From an uncultured Fibrobacter sp. (lineage in GTDB: Bacteria; Fibrobacterota; Fibrobacteria; Fibrobacterales; Fibrobacteraceae), in NCBI GenBank assembly GCA_934691725.1, contig CAKUTF010000024.1, positions 1 to 43,449 on the forward strand: a DNA stretch of 43,449 bases, written 5' to 3'. A program made the translations under genes and the position numbers. Positions 8,460 to 18,000 of the stretch are shown here, in pieces. The notes beneath the pieces were generated by a model. The model was not told where the DNA came from, made no database searches, and saw nothing but the letters and a program-made list of their open reading frames with translations. Numbering within the stretch: position 1 is the stretch's first letter; each line of letters begins with the position of its first letter.

Positions 8460-9473
8460 ATGCCGAAATTTTTGTTATTCCTTTTCCTGACAGCCGCGTT
8501 TCTTTTTGCCGAAGAAACCTTGCCCGTTTACCAGAAGGGAAACGCCAAGTCTCGCGTCCTGGGCTATCTCGGGGCTTCGGACAAGGTTGTTGAACTGCCG
8601 ATCTCGCCCAAGAAAAAGAAGGTCGTGGAATATGTCAAGCAGAAAAATTCCAAAAAGAAAAAACGTGTCGTGAAATATGTGAATGTCGAACCGAAGGAAC
8701 CGCCGGAGTTCATCCCGGTGAAAACGAAGTTCGCGAAAAAAGGCTTTGTCCGTCGCGCGGATTTTTCCCGTTTCAAGGAACGCGCTAAGGATCTGAGCGG
8801 AGTCTATTCTTCGGCGACGGGGCGCGTGGTGCTTTCGAAATCCCCGAACTCGCCGGAAAAGTTCAACATCCGAATCCAGAACGGTCCGGAAAATGACCGG
8901 GCTGAAATCGAAATGGGGAATATCCCTGCCCGAAATGTTTCCGGGCACACGCGCTTCTCCTATTCGGAACCGGGATGCAATCTGGAAGTGGATCTTTTCG
9001 AGCGCAAGGTCCGGGTCGCGCAGAAGGGCTGCGAAGAATACAATTCGAAAGTCGCTTCCCTTTCGGGAAATTACGAAAGCTATGCGGAATACCGCCACCG
9101 GGCGGAAGTTTTCCGTGATAGGGAATTTCGCGCCTCTTTCAAGAAGTTCACCTGGTGCCCGGAAGGTCCCGCTTCCTGCGAAAAGATTCGCGACGAGGAA
9201 GACTGTACGGTCGAAATCACCTGGAGCAAGGATTCGCAGGGAATCATCGAACGCCGTTGCGGTGAAATGGTTCACAGATACCGTCCGATGGAACGCATGA
9301 TTCCGCACAAGTCGGATTTTTACCGCGATGAAAAGCCGGTCATGCTCAAGACGAAGCGGACTGACATGGCGAACGAATGGATGGTCTGGTCGTATTACCC
9401 GAAAGCGCAACGCTTCAAGATGGTCCGGCTAGGTGCGCGTCCCGAAATAGCCTACACGGAGATTTACGAATAG
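8460..9473 (+). CDS. Exported protein with an SH3-like N-terminal domain, function unknown
   Basis: A 337-residue protein beginning with a signal peptide (KFLLFLFLTAAFLFAEE, cleavage probably after FA). The mature start LPVYQKGNAKSRVLGYLG and the later AKKGFVRRADF look like the first and last strands of a bacterial SH3 domain. Between them sits a lysine-rich insert with two similar units (KKKKVVEYV, KKKKRVVKYV). The remaining two thirds has six or so cysteines and no family I recognise; an SH3 domain suggests contact with the cell wall or a periplasmic partner. No Shine-Dalgarno is obvious before the ATG. It converges on typA with a shared terminator between. Confidence 0.75.
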   Translation: MPKFLLFLFLTAAFLFAEETLPVYQKGNAKSRVLGYLGASDKVVELPISPKKKKVVEYVKQKNSKKKKRVVKYVNVEPKEPPEFIPVKTKFAKKGFVRRADFSRFKERAKDLSGVYSSATGRVVLSKSPNSPEKFNIRIQNGPENDRAEIEMGNIPARNVSGHTRFSYSEPGCNLEVDLFERKVRVAQKGCEEYNSKVASLSGNYESYAEYRHRAEVFRDREFRASFKKFTWCPEGPASCEKIRDEEDCTVEITWSKDSQGIIERRCGEMVHRYRPMERMIPHKSDFYRDEKPVMLKTKRTDMANEWMVWSYYPKAQRFKMVRLGARPEIAYTEIYE

Positions 9474-9509
9474 GTTTTACCATTAGAATTTAAGGGGCGG
9501 AAAAAAGCA

Positions 9510-9541
9510 AAAAGTTCCCGCTCAAACTTACGGGAACTTTT
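9510..9541. terminator. Bidirectional terminator between convergent genes
   Basis: AAAGTTCCCG (9511-9520) and CGGGAACTTT (9531-9540) form a perfect 10-bp stem with a 10-base loop, with A and T runs on either side. It can serve both the 8460 gene and typA. Confidence 0.8.
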
Positions 9542-9575
9542 CCTGTAAAGGTTAATTTGTGTGCAAACGGCTTTT

Positions 9576-11432
9576 TCAGTCGTCATCCTCTTCGACGGGG
9601 GACTTGGATTCCTGCTTGCGCTTGTGCGGATCGAGGGTAATCTTTCTCAGGCGGAGCGCTTGCGGGGTCACTTCCACGCATTCGTCTTCGTTGATGAACG
9701 TAACGCATTCTTCGAGCGTCATGCGGCGGTAGGGCGTCAGCTGGATGTTGTCGTCCGATGCCTTGGAGCGCATGTTCGTGAGATGTTTTCCCTTGGTCGC
9801 GTTCACGATGATGTCCGTCGTGCGGTTGTGTTCGCCGATGATCATACCCGGATAGACTTCCGTCGCCGGCGGGATAAAGAGCGCTCCGCGGTCTTCGAGC
9901 TTGGAAAGCGCATAGCTTGCCGCGGGGCCCGGTTCCTTGGCGATGAGGACGCCGTTCGTGCGGGCCGGGATGTCGCCCTTGTAAGGTTCGAAGTCAAGGA
10001 AAATCGACTGCGAAACGGCATATCCCTTTGATAGCGAGAGCAGCTTGGAGCGGACGCCAAGAAGTCCGCGGCTCGGGACCTTGTATTCGAGCGTGACGCG
10101 GTTATTCTCGTCCGTGTTCATGTCGATCATTTCTCCCTTGCGACGTCCGAGTTCCTCGATTACGGGACCGCTGTATTCCGAGGGAACTTCGACCTTGAAC
10201 TTTTCGACCGGTTCGAGCAGCTTTCCGTTTTCGTCCTTCTGGAAGATGACCTGCGGGGAGCCAATCGTAAACTCGTAAAGTTCGCGACGCATGCTTTCGA
10301 TGAGAATCGTGAGGTGCAGGATGCCGCGGCCCGAAACCTTGAACGTCGAAGCGCCGTCCGCCTTTTCGACGAGGAGCGCCGGATCCGCCATATGGGCGCG
10401 TTCAAGACGCTCGGCGAGGTTGTTTCCGGTGAGGAACTTTCCGCCGCCCTTGCCGGCGAGCGGGGAAGTGTTCACGGTGAAGAGCATGGAAATCGTCGGC
10501 GGGTCGATGTGGATGCGCGGCAAATGGACAGGCTTATCGACCGAGGAAAGCGTGTCGCCGATGTCGAACATTTCGAGACCCGCAATCTGGATGATTTCGC
10601 CCGGACCCGCTTCTTCGATGGGAACGGACTGGATGCCTTCGTAATGGAGAATCTTCTGGATGCGGATGTTCTTGACTTTCGGAGCCGCCGAGTCATCGTC
10701 CGTCATGAAGCTCTGGGCGACCGTCATGCCGGTCTTGAACGTTCCCTGCTGGACGCGTCCTACGGCCATGCGCCCGAGGAAGCTCGAGTATTCGAGCGTG
10801 CTTATCTGGAGAAGCGGCGCAGCGTTCGGGTCTCCCTTCGGCGCGGGAATCCTGTCGATGACCAGGTCCATCAGGATGCGGAGGTCGCCGTCCGGATCGG
10901 AAACTTCCTTGCGGCAGATGCCCTTGCGTCCGCTTGCATAGACGCATGCAAAGTCGAGCTGCTGTTCGTTCGCATCGAGTTCGCAGAAAAGGTCGAAAAC
11001 CTTGTTGAGCGCATCGTGCGGGTTGCAGCCGTCGCGGTCTATCTTGTTGATGACGACAATCGGGGTAAGCCCAAGCGAAAGAGCCTTTTGCGTCACGAAG
11101 CGTGTCTGTGCCATCGGGCCTTCGAACGCATCGACAATCAGGAGTACGCCGTCAACGGTGCCGAGGACCCGTTCCACCTGGCCGCCAAAGTCCGCATGCC
11201 CCGGCGTATCGACTATATTGATATGATATCCCTTGTAGTTTACGCTCGCGTTTTTCGAAAGAATCGTGATGCCGCGTTCCCTTTCGATGGCCCCGGAGTC
11301 CATGACGCGTTCGTTCACTTCTTCGCCTTCGTGGAACGTTCCGCACTGTTTGAGAATCTGGTCGACGAGCGTGGTCTTGCCGTGGTCAACATGCGCGATA
11401 ATCGCAATGTTTCTGATTTTATTCTGATCCAT
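9576..11432 (-). CDS. typA: Translational GTPase BipA/TypA
   Basis: A 618-residue ribosome-binding GTPase of the elongation-factor-G class, involved in 50S assembly and stress or cold growth. All GTPase motifs are intact near the N-terminus: AHVDHGKTTL (P loop), ERERGITI (switch I), DTPGHADF (switch II) and NKIDRDGC (G4). The C-terminal part has the family's GRGILHLTILIESMRREL and conserved TypA-type ending. Length is normal. It is transcribed divergently from the AAA-ATPase-like gene across about 130 bases. A 398-codon open frame on the plus strand over the same DNA is a shadow. Confidence 0.97.
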   Translation of the reverse strand: MDQNKIRNIAIIAHVDHGKTTLVDQILKQCGTFHEGEEVNERVMDSGAIERERGITILSKNASVNYKGYHINIVDTPGHADFGGQVERVLGTVDGVLLIVDAFEGPMAQTRFVTQKALSLGLTPIVVINKIDRDGCNPHDALNKVFDLFCELDANEQQLDFACVYASGRKGICRKEVSDPDGDLRILMDLVIDRIPAPKGDPNAAPLLQISTLEYSSFLGRMAVGRVQQGTFKTGMTVAQSFMTDDDSAAPKVKNIRIQKILHYEGIQSVPIEEAGPGEIIQIAGLEMFDIGDTLSSVDKPVHLPRIHIDPPTISMLFTVNTSPLAGKGGGKFLTGNNLAERLERAHMADPALLVEKADGASTFKVSGRGILHLTILIESMRRELYEFTIGSPQVIFQKDENGKLLEPVEKFKVEVPSEYSGPVIEELGRRKGEMIDMNTDENNRVTLEYKVPSRGLLGVRSKLLSLSKGYAVSQSIFLDFEPYKGDIPARTNGVLIAKEPGPAASYALSKLEDRGALFIPPATEVYPGMIIGEHNRTTDIIVNATKGKHLTNMRSKASDDNIQLTPYRRMTLEECVTFINEDECVEVTPQALRLRKITLDPHKRKQESKSPVEEDDD

Positions 11433-11547
11433 TTTGGATATCCTGTTTTGGGTACTTCAGGTACTCATTTATGTGGCGCGAAATTTAGAAAAATTATCGG
11501 GATTGTTTGAATTGAAACTCGGAGGTGTTCTTCATTTTTCCTTTTGT

Positions 11548-11553
11548 TATATT
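11548..11553 (+). promoter_or_regulatory. -10 box 6 bases before a start codon (possible leaderless mRNA)
   Basis: TATATT is followed by GTCGGC and then ATG at 11560. Transcription starting 7 bases after the box would begin at the A of the ATG. No Shine-Dalgarno precedes the ATG closely, and no good -35 hexamer was found. Confidence 0.45.
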
Positions 11554-11559
11554 GTCGGC

Positions 11560-13143
11560 ATGGCTTTAAAGAAATTTCCCATCGGTGTCCAGGATTTTGC
11601 GAAGATTCGAACGGAAGGCAAGTACTATGTCGATAAGACGGACCTTGTCTATCAACTGACGCATACAAACGATTATTACTTCCTGAGCCGTCCGCGCCGC
11701 TTTGGAAAGTCCCTTCTCGTCAGCACGCTGGAGTGTTATTTCGAAGGCCGCCGGGAGCTGTTTTCGGGCCTTGCCATGGAACGCCTTGAAACCGAATGGA
11801 AGAAATACCCCGTCCTGAAGATAAGCTTTGCGGGGAACAAGTACATCACGGAACAGGACCTTGCGGATACGCTCCAGAACAAGCTTTCCGAATTTGAAAA
11901 AACGTATGGACTTCCCGTCGAAAGGAGCCACGCCTGGGGAGTTCGGTTGGAAAACATTCTGAAAGCCGCCTACGGGAAAACCGGGATGCAGCCGGTCGTC
12001 CTTGTCGATGAATACGACGCGCCGCTTCTCGACAGCATGGACAAGCCGGAATTGCGGCTCTCCTTGAAAGAGGAAATCCGGAAGTTCTTCAGCCCCCTCA
12101 AGGACATGGGCGGCATACTCCGCTTCGTGTTTCTTACGGGAATTTCAAAGTTCTGCCAGCTTTCCATTTTCAGCGAGCTGAACAATTTAAATGTCATTAC
12201 GATGGATGACGACTATGCGGCCATCTGTGGCATCACCAAGGAAGAACTTCTCGCCCAGATGCAGCCCGAAATCCAGGCTCTTGCCGACAAGAACAGCCTG
12301 ACATACGAAGGCGCCTGCGCCGCGCTTCAAAAGAAATACGACGGCTACCATTTCAGCAAGAATTCACCCGATGTTTACAATCCGTTCAGCCTGATAAATT
12401 GTCTGAGCAAGGGGGAACTTACCAACTCCTGGTTCGCGACAGGCACGCCGACGGTTTTGACAAAGCTTGTCTGCCGCTACAAGATGGATCCCGAGGCTTT
12501 TGTCGAAGGATTCCAGGCGGACGAAGAAATGTTCAACGCACCGACGGAAACGGCGACGGATCCTTTGCCGATGCTCTACCAGAGCGGGTACCTGACTATC
12601 AAGAGATACAACGTCGGCGAATTTTCCCCCTACATTCTCGCCTTTCCGAATGAAGAGGTCAAGGAGGGTTTTACGAGAAGCCTGCTCGCGTATTACGGGA
12701 GCCAGGGGACCGCCTACGTGACGGTGGCTAGCGAAATCATCAAGGGCTTTAAGATCGGCGATATCGACAGGGTCCTTGAAATCACCAAGGCTTACATGAG
12801 CCGGATTCCATACGATGCGGAAAAGCAGAACGAGTTGCATTACAAGACGGTTGTCTATTGCCTCTTCCTTTTGATTACGCCATACGTCGTCCGTTGCGAA
12901 GAAAAGTCTGCTGCCGGAAGAGCGGACATTGTCGTGGAAACCGCCGACGCAGTCTATGTGTTCGAATTCAAGCTAAACGGCAACGGATCGGCGGAAGACG
13001 CCCTTCGGCAGATCGACGGCAAGGGCTATCTGATTCCTTATTCCGCAATACTTGCCGCAGACGGTTCCTCGAAAAAGCTGTACAAAATCGGCGTCGGCTT
13101 TGATGCGGAAAGACGGACAATCGGGGAGTGGGTGATTCGCTAA
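11560..13143 (+). CDS. AAA-ATPase-like / PD-(D/E)XK nuclease-like protein (PF09820 plus PF08011 type)
   Basis: A 527-residue protein. The N-terminus, FPIGVQDFAKIRTEGKYYVDKT, and the Walker-A-like FLSRPRRFGKS are characteristic of the AAA-ATPase-like family abundant in Bacteroidota, Fibrobacter and gut anaerobes. VVLVDEYDAPLLD is the Walker B. The C-terminal GRADIVVETADAVYVFEFKLNG carries the D...ExK signature of a PD-(D/E)XK nuclease fold. Biological function is unknown; selfish or defence-related roles have been suggested for the group. I start at ATG 11560, where the family begins; the open frame extends 42 codons upstream without support. TATATT lies 6 bases before the ATG. Confidence 0.88.
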   Translation: MALKKFPIGVQDFAKIRTEGKYYVDKTDLVYQLTHTNDYYFLSRPRRFGKSLLVSTLECYFEGRRELFSGLAMERLETEWKKYPVLKISFAGNKYITEQDLADTLQNKLSEFEKTYGLPVERSHAWGVRLENILKAAYGKTGMQPVVLVDEYDAPLLDSMDKPELRLSLKEEIRKFFSPLKDMGGILRFVFLTGISKFCQLSIFSELNNLNVITMDDDYAAICGITKEELLAQMQPEIQALADKNSLTYEGACAALQKKYDGYHFSKNSPDVYNPFSLINCLSKGELTNSWFATGTPTVLTKLVCRYKMDPEAFVEGFQADEEMFNAPTETATDPLPMLYQSGYLTIKRYNVGEFSPYILAFPNEEVKEGFTRSLLAYYGSQGTAYVTVASEIIKGFKIGDIDRVLEITKAYMSRIPYDAEKQNELHYKTVVYCLFLLITPYVVRCEEKSAAGRADIVVETADAVYVFEFKLNGNGSAEDALRQIDGKGYLIPYSAILAADGSSKKLYKIGVGFDAERRTIGEWVIR

Positions 13144-13318
13144 TTCTTTCAAAATATCTCCTTCGCATACATAAAGAATTTTCCTCTTGTCCTCTCTTGA
13201 AACTTCGACAACTTCAATTCTAAAGGACAGGCCAAATGCTCACGCTTGCCGATTGCACTTGCATGATGGCATGGTTTATGCGCAGGACGACCTTTGTTGG
13301 CGTGGGTGCGTTTGTCAA

Positions 13319-13433
13319 CTAAGCTCTAGATACCGTGTCTCCAAAGCTTAGACGTCCGCAGCCTAATCCCTAATCCCTGTTCCCTAGTCCCTAAACCTAG
13401 ACGTCAGCGGTTCTGACCACTGGCCACTGATTT
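13319..13433 (+). repeat. Modular intergenic repeat region B
   Basis: A short version of the mosaic: CTAAGCTCTAGATA, CCGTGTCTCCAAAGCTTAGA, CGTCCGCAGCCTAATCCCTA, CTGTTCCCTAGTCCCTAAAC, TAGACGTCAGCGG and CTGACCACTGGCCACTGA. It lacks the GGGAATGACA hairpin end. The preceding 13144-13318 holds nothing I can support. Confidence 0.75.
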
Positions 13434-13441
13434 CCTATATT
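13413..13441 (+). promoter_or_regulatory. Candidate promoter whose -35 lies in a repeat phrase
   Basis: CTGACC (13413-13418) and TATATT (13436-13441) are 17 bases apart. The -35 is part of the CTGACCACTG repeat word. The predicted start near 13448 leaves about 14 bases before ATG 13462. Confidence 0.45.
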
Positions 13442-13461
13442 TACTCCGTTAGAATTTTGCG

Positions 13462-14277
13462 ATGTCGCAGAATTTTTCCGGAAGTCCTTGTCTAACCTTC
13501 CTTAAAAAACAAATGAAGCAGAAACTTTCCGATTGGATTCGCCGCGAATGGACTGATTATGTCCTTCTTCTGCGGAACATTCCCTCCCTGATAGTCAGTC
13601 TTTTTATCCTTTCCGTGGTGTGCATGAACCTGCTCGCCAACAAGGAGCTGGTCTCGTTCAAATATCTTGCGCTCGATTGCGGGTTTACGCTCAGCTGGGT
13701 ATCCTTCCTGTGCATGGACATGATTTGCAAGCGGTTCGGCGCCAAGGCGGCGATGAAAATTTCGCTGCTCGCCCTGCTTGTTAATTTATGCGTATTTTTC
13801 CTCTTCCATCTGCTCGCGATGACGCCCGGGATGTGGGGCGAATATTACAGCTACGCGAATTCCGGCCAGGAAAAGGCGCGGATAGCAAATAACGCTCTGA
13901 ACGCGACATTTGGCGGGACCTGGTATGTCGTTTTCGGCTCGGCTATCGCCATGTTCGTTTCGTCAATCGTCAATTCCGCTGTGAACCACTGGATTTCCAA
14001 GCGGACGGCTTCCAAAAATTTCAGAAACTTCGCGGTCCGATCCTACACATCAACAATGATTGCTCAGTTTGTCGATAATTTTCTTTTCGCCAGCATCGTA
14101 AGCCATGTCTTCTTCGGCTGGACCATGGCGCAAGTCCTTGTCTGTTCGCTGACGGGCGCTGTGATGGAACTTCTCTGCGAAGTCGTCTTCAGTCCGCTGG
14201 GCTACCGGATTTGTCGCTCGTGGGAATCCCAGGGGATTGGAATGGAATACATCCGCTTCAAGGAAGGAAAACGATGA
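13462..14277 (+). CDS. VUT-family membrane transporter (YhhQ/queuosine-precursor-transporter-like)
   Basis: A 271-residue membrane protein with about six hydrophobic segments. LLLRNIPSLIVSLFILSVVCMNLLANKE, CGFTLSWVSFLCMDMICKRFG and the later FRNFAVRSYTSTMIAQFVDNFLF match the Vut_1 family, whose E. coli member YhhQ imports queuosine precursors. Here the loop after the third segment is longer than usual, so a different substrate is possible. ATG 13462 is the listed start; ATG 13513 (MKQKLSDW) is an alternative that removes 17 residues. The stop overlaps the next ATG (ATGA), so the two genes are coupled. Confidence 0.8.
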   Translation: MSQNFSGSPCLTFLKKQMKQKLSDWIRREWTDYVLLLRNIPSLIVSLFILSVVCMNLLANKELVSFKYLALDCGFTLSWVSFLCMDMICKRFGAKAAMKISLLALLVNLCVFFLFHLLAMTPGMWGEYYSYANSGQEKARIANNALNATFGGTWYVVFGSAIAMFVSSIVNSAVNHWISKRTASKNFRNFAVRSYTSTMIAQFVDNFLFASIVSHVFFGWTMAQVLVCSLTGAVMELLCEVVFSPLGYRICRSWESQGIGMEYIRFKEGKR

Positions 14278-14930
14278 ATGTATTTGTCAGCGGACCGAGC
14301 CGCGGAATCGGCAAAGCGGTTGCGGAAAAGTTTCTGGAAAACGGTGCGCGCGTTTTCGGGTTTGACATTCTGGAACCAAGCGTTCGTCATAAAGATTATA
14401 AGCATTTTATTTGCGACGTTTCCAAGGATTTACTGCCTGAAATCCAGGTCCCCGCAGAAATCGTCGTGAGCAACGCGGGCGTCCAAAATTCCGGTCGCGA
14501 TATCGATGTGAACCTCAAAGGCTCGATGCGCTTTATCGAAAGATACGCGTTCCAGCCGTCCATCAAGTCCGTGCTGCTCGTCGCCTCGGCATCAGCGCAT
14601 TCCGGTGCGGAGTTTCCCGAATATTCCGCATCCAAGGGCGGGCTGCTCGCCTACATGAGAAACGCCGCGATAAGGCTTGCAAAATTCGGCGCGACCTGCA
14701 ACAGCATCTCGCCGGGAGGCGTCACCACCGACCTGAACCTTCCCGTGATGCGCGACAAATCCCTCTGGCAAAAAATCATGGACGTTACCCCGCTCAAGCG
14801 CTGGGCAAGCCCCGAAGACATCGCCGAATGGATTTACTTTCTCACCGTAGTAAACAAAAACTGCACCGGGCAGGACATCTTGATAGACAACGGGGAAAAG
14901 GATTTGAACTGCACTTTTGTGTGGCCGTGA
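14274..14930 (+). CDS. Short-chain dehydrogenase/reductase
   Basis: A 218-residue SDR oxidoreductase of the classical type. VSGPSRGIGKAVAEKFL gives the GxxxGIG nucleotide-binding motif; VSNAG, LLVASASAHSG and YSASKGG supply the NAG motif and the Ser-Tyr-Lys catalytic set; ISPGGVTTDL follows as usual. Substrate unknown. The ATG at 14274 is preceded by AAGGAAA and overlaps the transporter stop; the frame is open upstream to 14211, but that part lies inside the transporter gene. Coupling to a VUT transporter suggests the two act on one compound. It converges on the large helicase gene; no clear terminator was seen at 14931-15039. Confidence 0.88.
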   Translation: MNVFVSGPSRGIGKAVAEKFLENGARVFGFDILEPSVRHKDYKHFICDVSKDLLPEIQVPAEIVVSNAGVQNSGRDIDVNLKGSMRFIERYAFQPSIKSVLLVASASAHSGAEFPEYSASKGGLLAYMRNAAIRLAKFGATCNSISPGGVTTDLNLPVMRDKSLWQKIMDVTPLKRWASPEDIAEWIYFLTVVNKNCTGQDILIDNGEKDLNCTFVWP

Positions 14931-15039
14931 TTTTTTTTGACCAAGAACGGACGAGGACGTTTTGTCGTCATCAACATTGGGGATGCGAGACCTAAATGGC
15001 TTTGATTTATAAATCCAATACGCGTTGTTCGTCTTGAAT

Positions 15040-18000
15040 TCATTTTTTCGCCATTTCCATTTCCGGTAGAATAATTGGGCAAAGTTCTTCGCGCTCTTTA
15101 TTGTGCCAGGCGACCACATAGCGGATCCGAACTTGTTTTACCGAATATCCCAAATCATTCAAATGGGAGATCTTCTCTCTCGCCGCTTTTGACAATACGG
15201 CTACAGGATTTTTCGAACCGCTGCCGTCGTACAATCCTCCACGAAAATACTTCAACAAGTCTCCACTGCGCAATTTGAAGATGCGCTTTTTCAGTCCCTC
15301 GCCTTCACCGTTTTTTTCACCGTAAAAGTAGTCAAGCCACATATCCCTGTGACCTAACTGGCAAATGATTTCTGCAGGTTCCGGATACTTCGCCTTTTCT
15401 TCGATTACGGGAGCGTACTTATCCAAGAAGGAACAGCAATGGAAAAGATACAGTTGTTTTTTTGCACGGGTAAAGCCTACATACAAGACACGGCGGCCTT
15501 GCTCGGTACGGGATCTTTGATCCTTGATCATCATATAGACTCTGTCAAATTCGCGACCTTTCGCCTTATGAATCGTGGAGACAACGACTTCGTTCTTTTT
15601 ACTGCATTCAAAGTCGGAAATTTTTGATTCCATCAAAAACAGCTTCAAATCGTTTCGATAAAGGCGATCGTTATGCTTTTGATAAACCTTAAGAGCCGTT
15701 AAACAGATTGGAAGCAAGGTGCTTTTTTGATAAGCGTCTTTAAACTTGTTTATGGAAGCGTTCCATTCACCGGAGCTGATGACAGGATCTTCGTTTTTAA
15801 AAAGCTCTTTTGTAAAGTATCGAAATTCAGCAAGGTCGTAGAGCGAAAATCCGTCGCTATCCTGTATCAGCTTTGCCTTGATATTTTCGTGGTTCAGGAG
15901 AGCCATCATTTTCAAGGCGTCGTCGTTCGTCTGCGTCAAAATACAGACTGTCCCTTGAGGAGGATACTTTTTCAAGTGTTCGACGATGGGATATTCCATA
16001 TTCGGCGAATCAAATTTTCGGACTTTTACAGTCCCTTCCCCATCCGAAACGGCCTGAATGGGATTAATCTTTAAGCGATTCGGAATATCCTGAACGAAGA
16101 AGTTCGTGAAATCAACGATCTTTTTGATGCTGCGGTAATTTTCAACCAGTTCATATTTTTTAGCCTTGTAAAGCTCGATAAAGCGATTCAAATCTACAGA
16201 CTTTGAACCTGCCTTTTGGTGAACTCCTTCAAAAATGTTCTGGTCATCATCGCCTACGGCAATGACTCGCATATCTTCATTTTCTTCAATCAAGGCTTGA
16301 ACCAAGGCGAACTGGTGTTCATCCATATCTTGGGCTTCGTCAATGACCAGGACTTTCTTGGTTATCTTGCTGTGTTCGATTTCGCCTTCCTTGATTTTTG
16401 CGACCGCCGTTTCTACCGCTGATTTTGCCTTGTCCAGATCGCCCATTGTACCGAGTAAATCAAAGGCATAGGAATGGAAGGTCTTCGCCGTTAAAAAAGA
16501 GGCTGCTCTACCAATCAGCTTATGAAGTTTTTCCTTAAAGTCAATGGCCGCACTGCGAGAGAACGTGAGCATCAGCAACTGTTCGTGCTTCACGTCTTCT
16601 AGGAGCATCAACGACGCCAGCTTATGGACGAGGACACGGGTCTTTCCGCTTCCCGGACCCGCCGCAACCAGGATGTATTGGCTGTTTTTATCTTCGATAA
16701 TCTGCTTTTGGCGTTCCGAAAGAGAATCCACAATTTCGTGATACTTTTCGGGGGTAATGTTGTGGTTGATTTCGTCCATGCGATTGCCCTTGAAATACTT
16801 ATTCAAGAACATCTTGTAATCAAGGGCGAAATAATCGCTCACGAAAGCCTGGGCCTGCCTGCTGTCTCGCACCATCATGTTGGCGTATTCACCGACGATG
16901 TGGATTTGCTGCATTTTCATCTGGTAGAAATGATTCAGCTTTTCATAGTCATCGACTTTGTACTTAATCAAATTACTCTTTTCGATTCGATGAATTTCAA
17001 GCGCGTTGTAGAGAACCAAGAAACCGTCTTCTAGCTGCAAAGAATTGATCTTGGAAAGATACAGAAGAGTTTTTTCAAGTTCCTTGTAAGATACAGGTTC
17101 GTTGGCAAATAAGGACTCCTGTTTTTCGTAAGCGGTCAATAATTCTTTTTCGGAGAATTGAATCAGGGCTTCTTCACGGGAATTCGTCTTGGCGTCGGCA
17201 TTTGCCTGGTACAGTTGATCTATCACGAAATGAGATAATTGTATGCGATGGGTAAAATCGCGTTCCAAGTTTTGGGGAGAAACCTTTAATTCAATTTTTG
17301 TACAGATGTCCGAACAGTAGTTCTTTTCGATAAGACCATTGATCATCCAGAAAAATAGAATTGTCTTGAAGTCTTTTAGATTAGCCTTTTTTATTCCATT
17401 CTCTTCGGCTTCTTCATTCAATTCCTTGAGATTGAATACGGTCTTTCCTTCCCTCAATTTTGAAATCAAGAATTTTTCGAGAGCTTCGAAATGCCTTACT
17501 ACCATTTTTGACTTATTTTCACCATCGCCTTTTTTAATGTAGGCGGTCAAATCCTTGGAATCCGCCAAAATATTTTCTGTTCGCAAAAGCTGAACCGTTT
17601 CTTGAACAACGCTACATTCTAAGCCTAGGATATCCGCCATGTAATCGATTCGGGATTCCGCTTCGTCGCCCTTGCCCTTTGAAACGCTTCGTTCTGAAAT
17701 CAAGAGACTTATAATTCGAATGGCGTTTTCCTTCTGTTTTTCATCAAACATGTTTGACGCCGTAATCTTGCTACGAGCCTCGTCCATGTTCGAAACAAGA
17801 ATGCCCGTGGCGTAAACCCGAGGGCAATTCTGCTTGCGTTCGATATAGCCTGCTTCTTCCAAGGCGAGAATGGCTGTTTTCACTCGCGTTTCTATGTCGC
17901 CATTGGGGTTGTCAAAGCCCGCTTCTCTTGCGATTTCAAGAGGGGATCGCTTAAGTATAGTTCTATTCTTTGTCAGGTTCTTGATAGCCTTCCAGACTTG

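Noticed and set aside
10314..11510. A 398-codon plus-strand frame opposite typA
   Set aside because: Antisense shadow of a universally conserved GTPase gene; product has no recognisable domain.
13236..13322. A 28-codon frame with AAAGGA 8 bases upstream of its ATG
   Set aside because: The ribosome site is decent, but the peptide has no recognisable feature, ends inside repeat region B, and could arise by chance.
15004..15015. GATTTATAAATC palindrome between the dehydrogenase and the helicase fusion
   Set aside because: Perfect but A+T-rich and only 12 bp; no T-run or GC stem to make a terminator and no evidence for a binding site.
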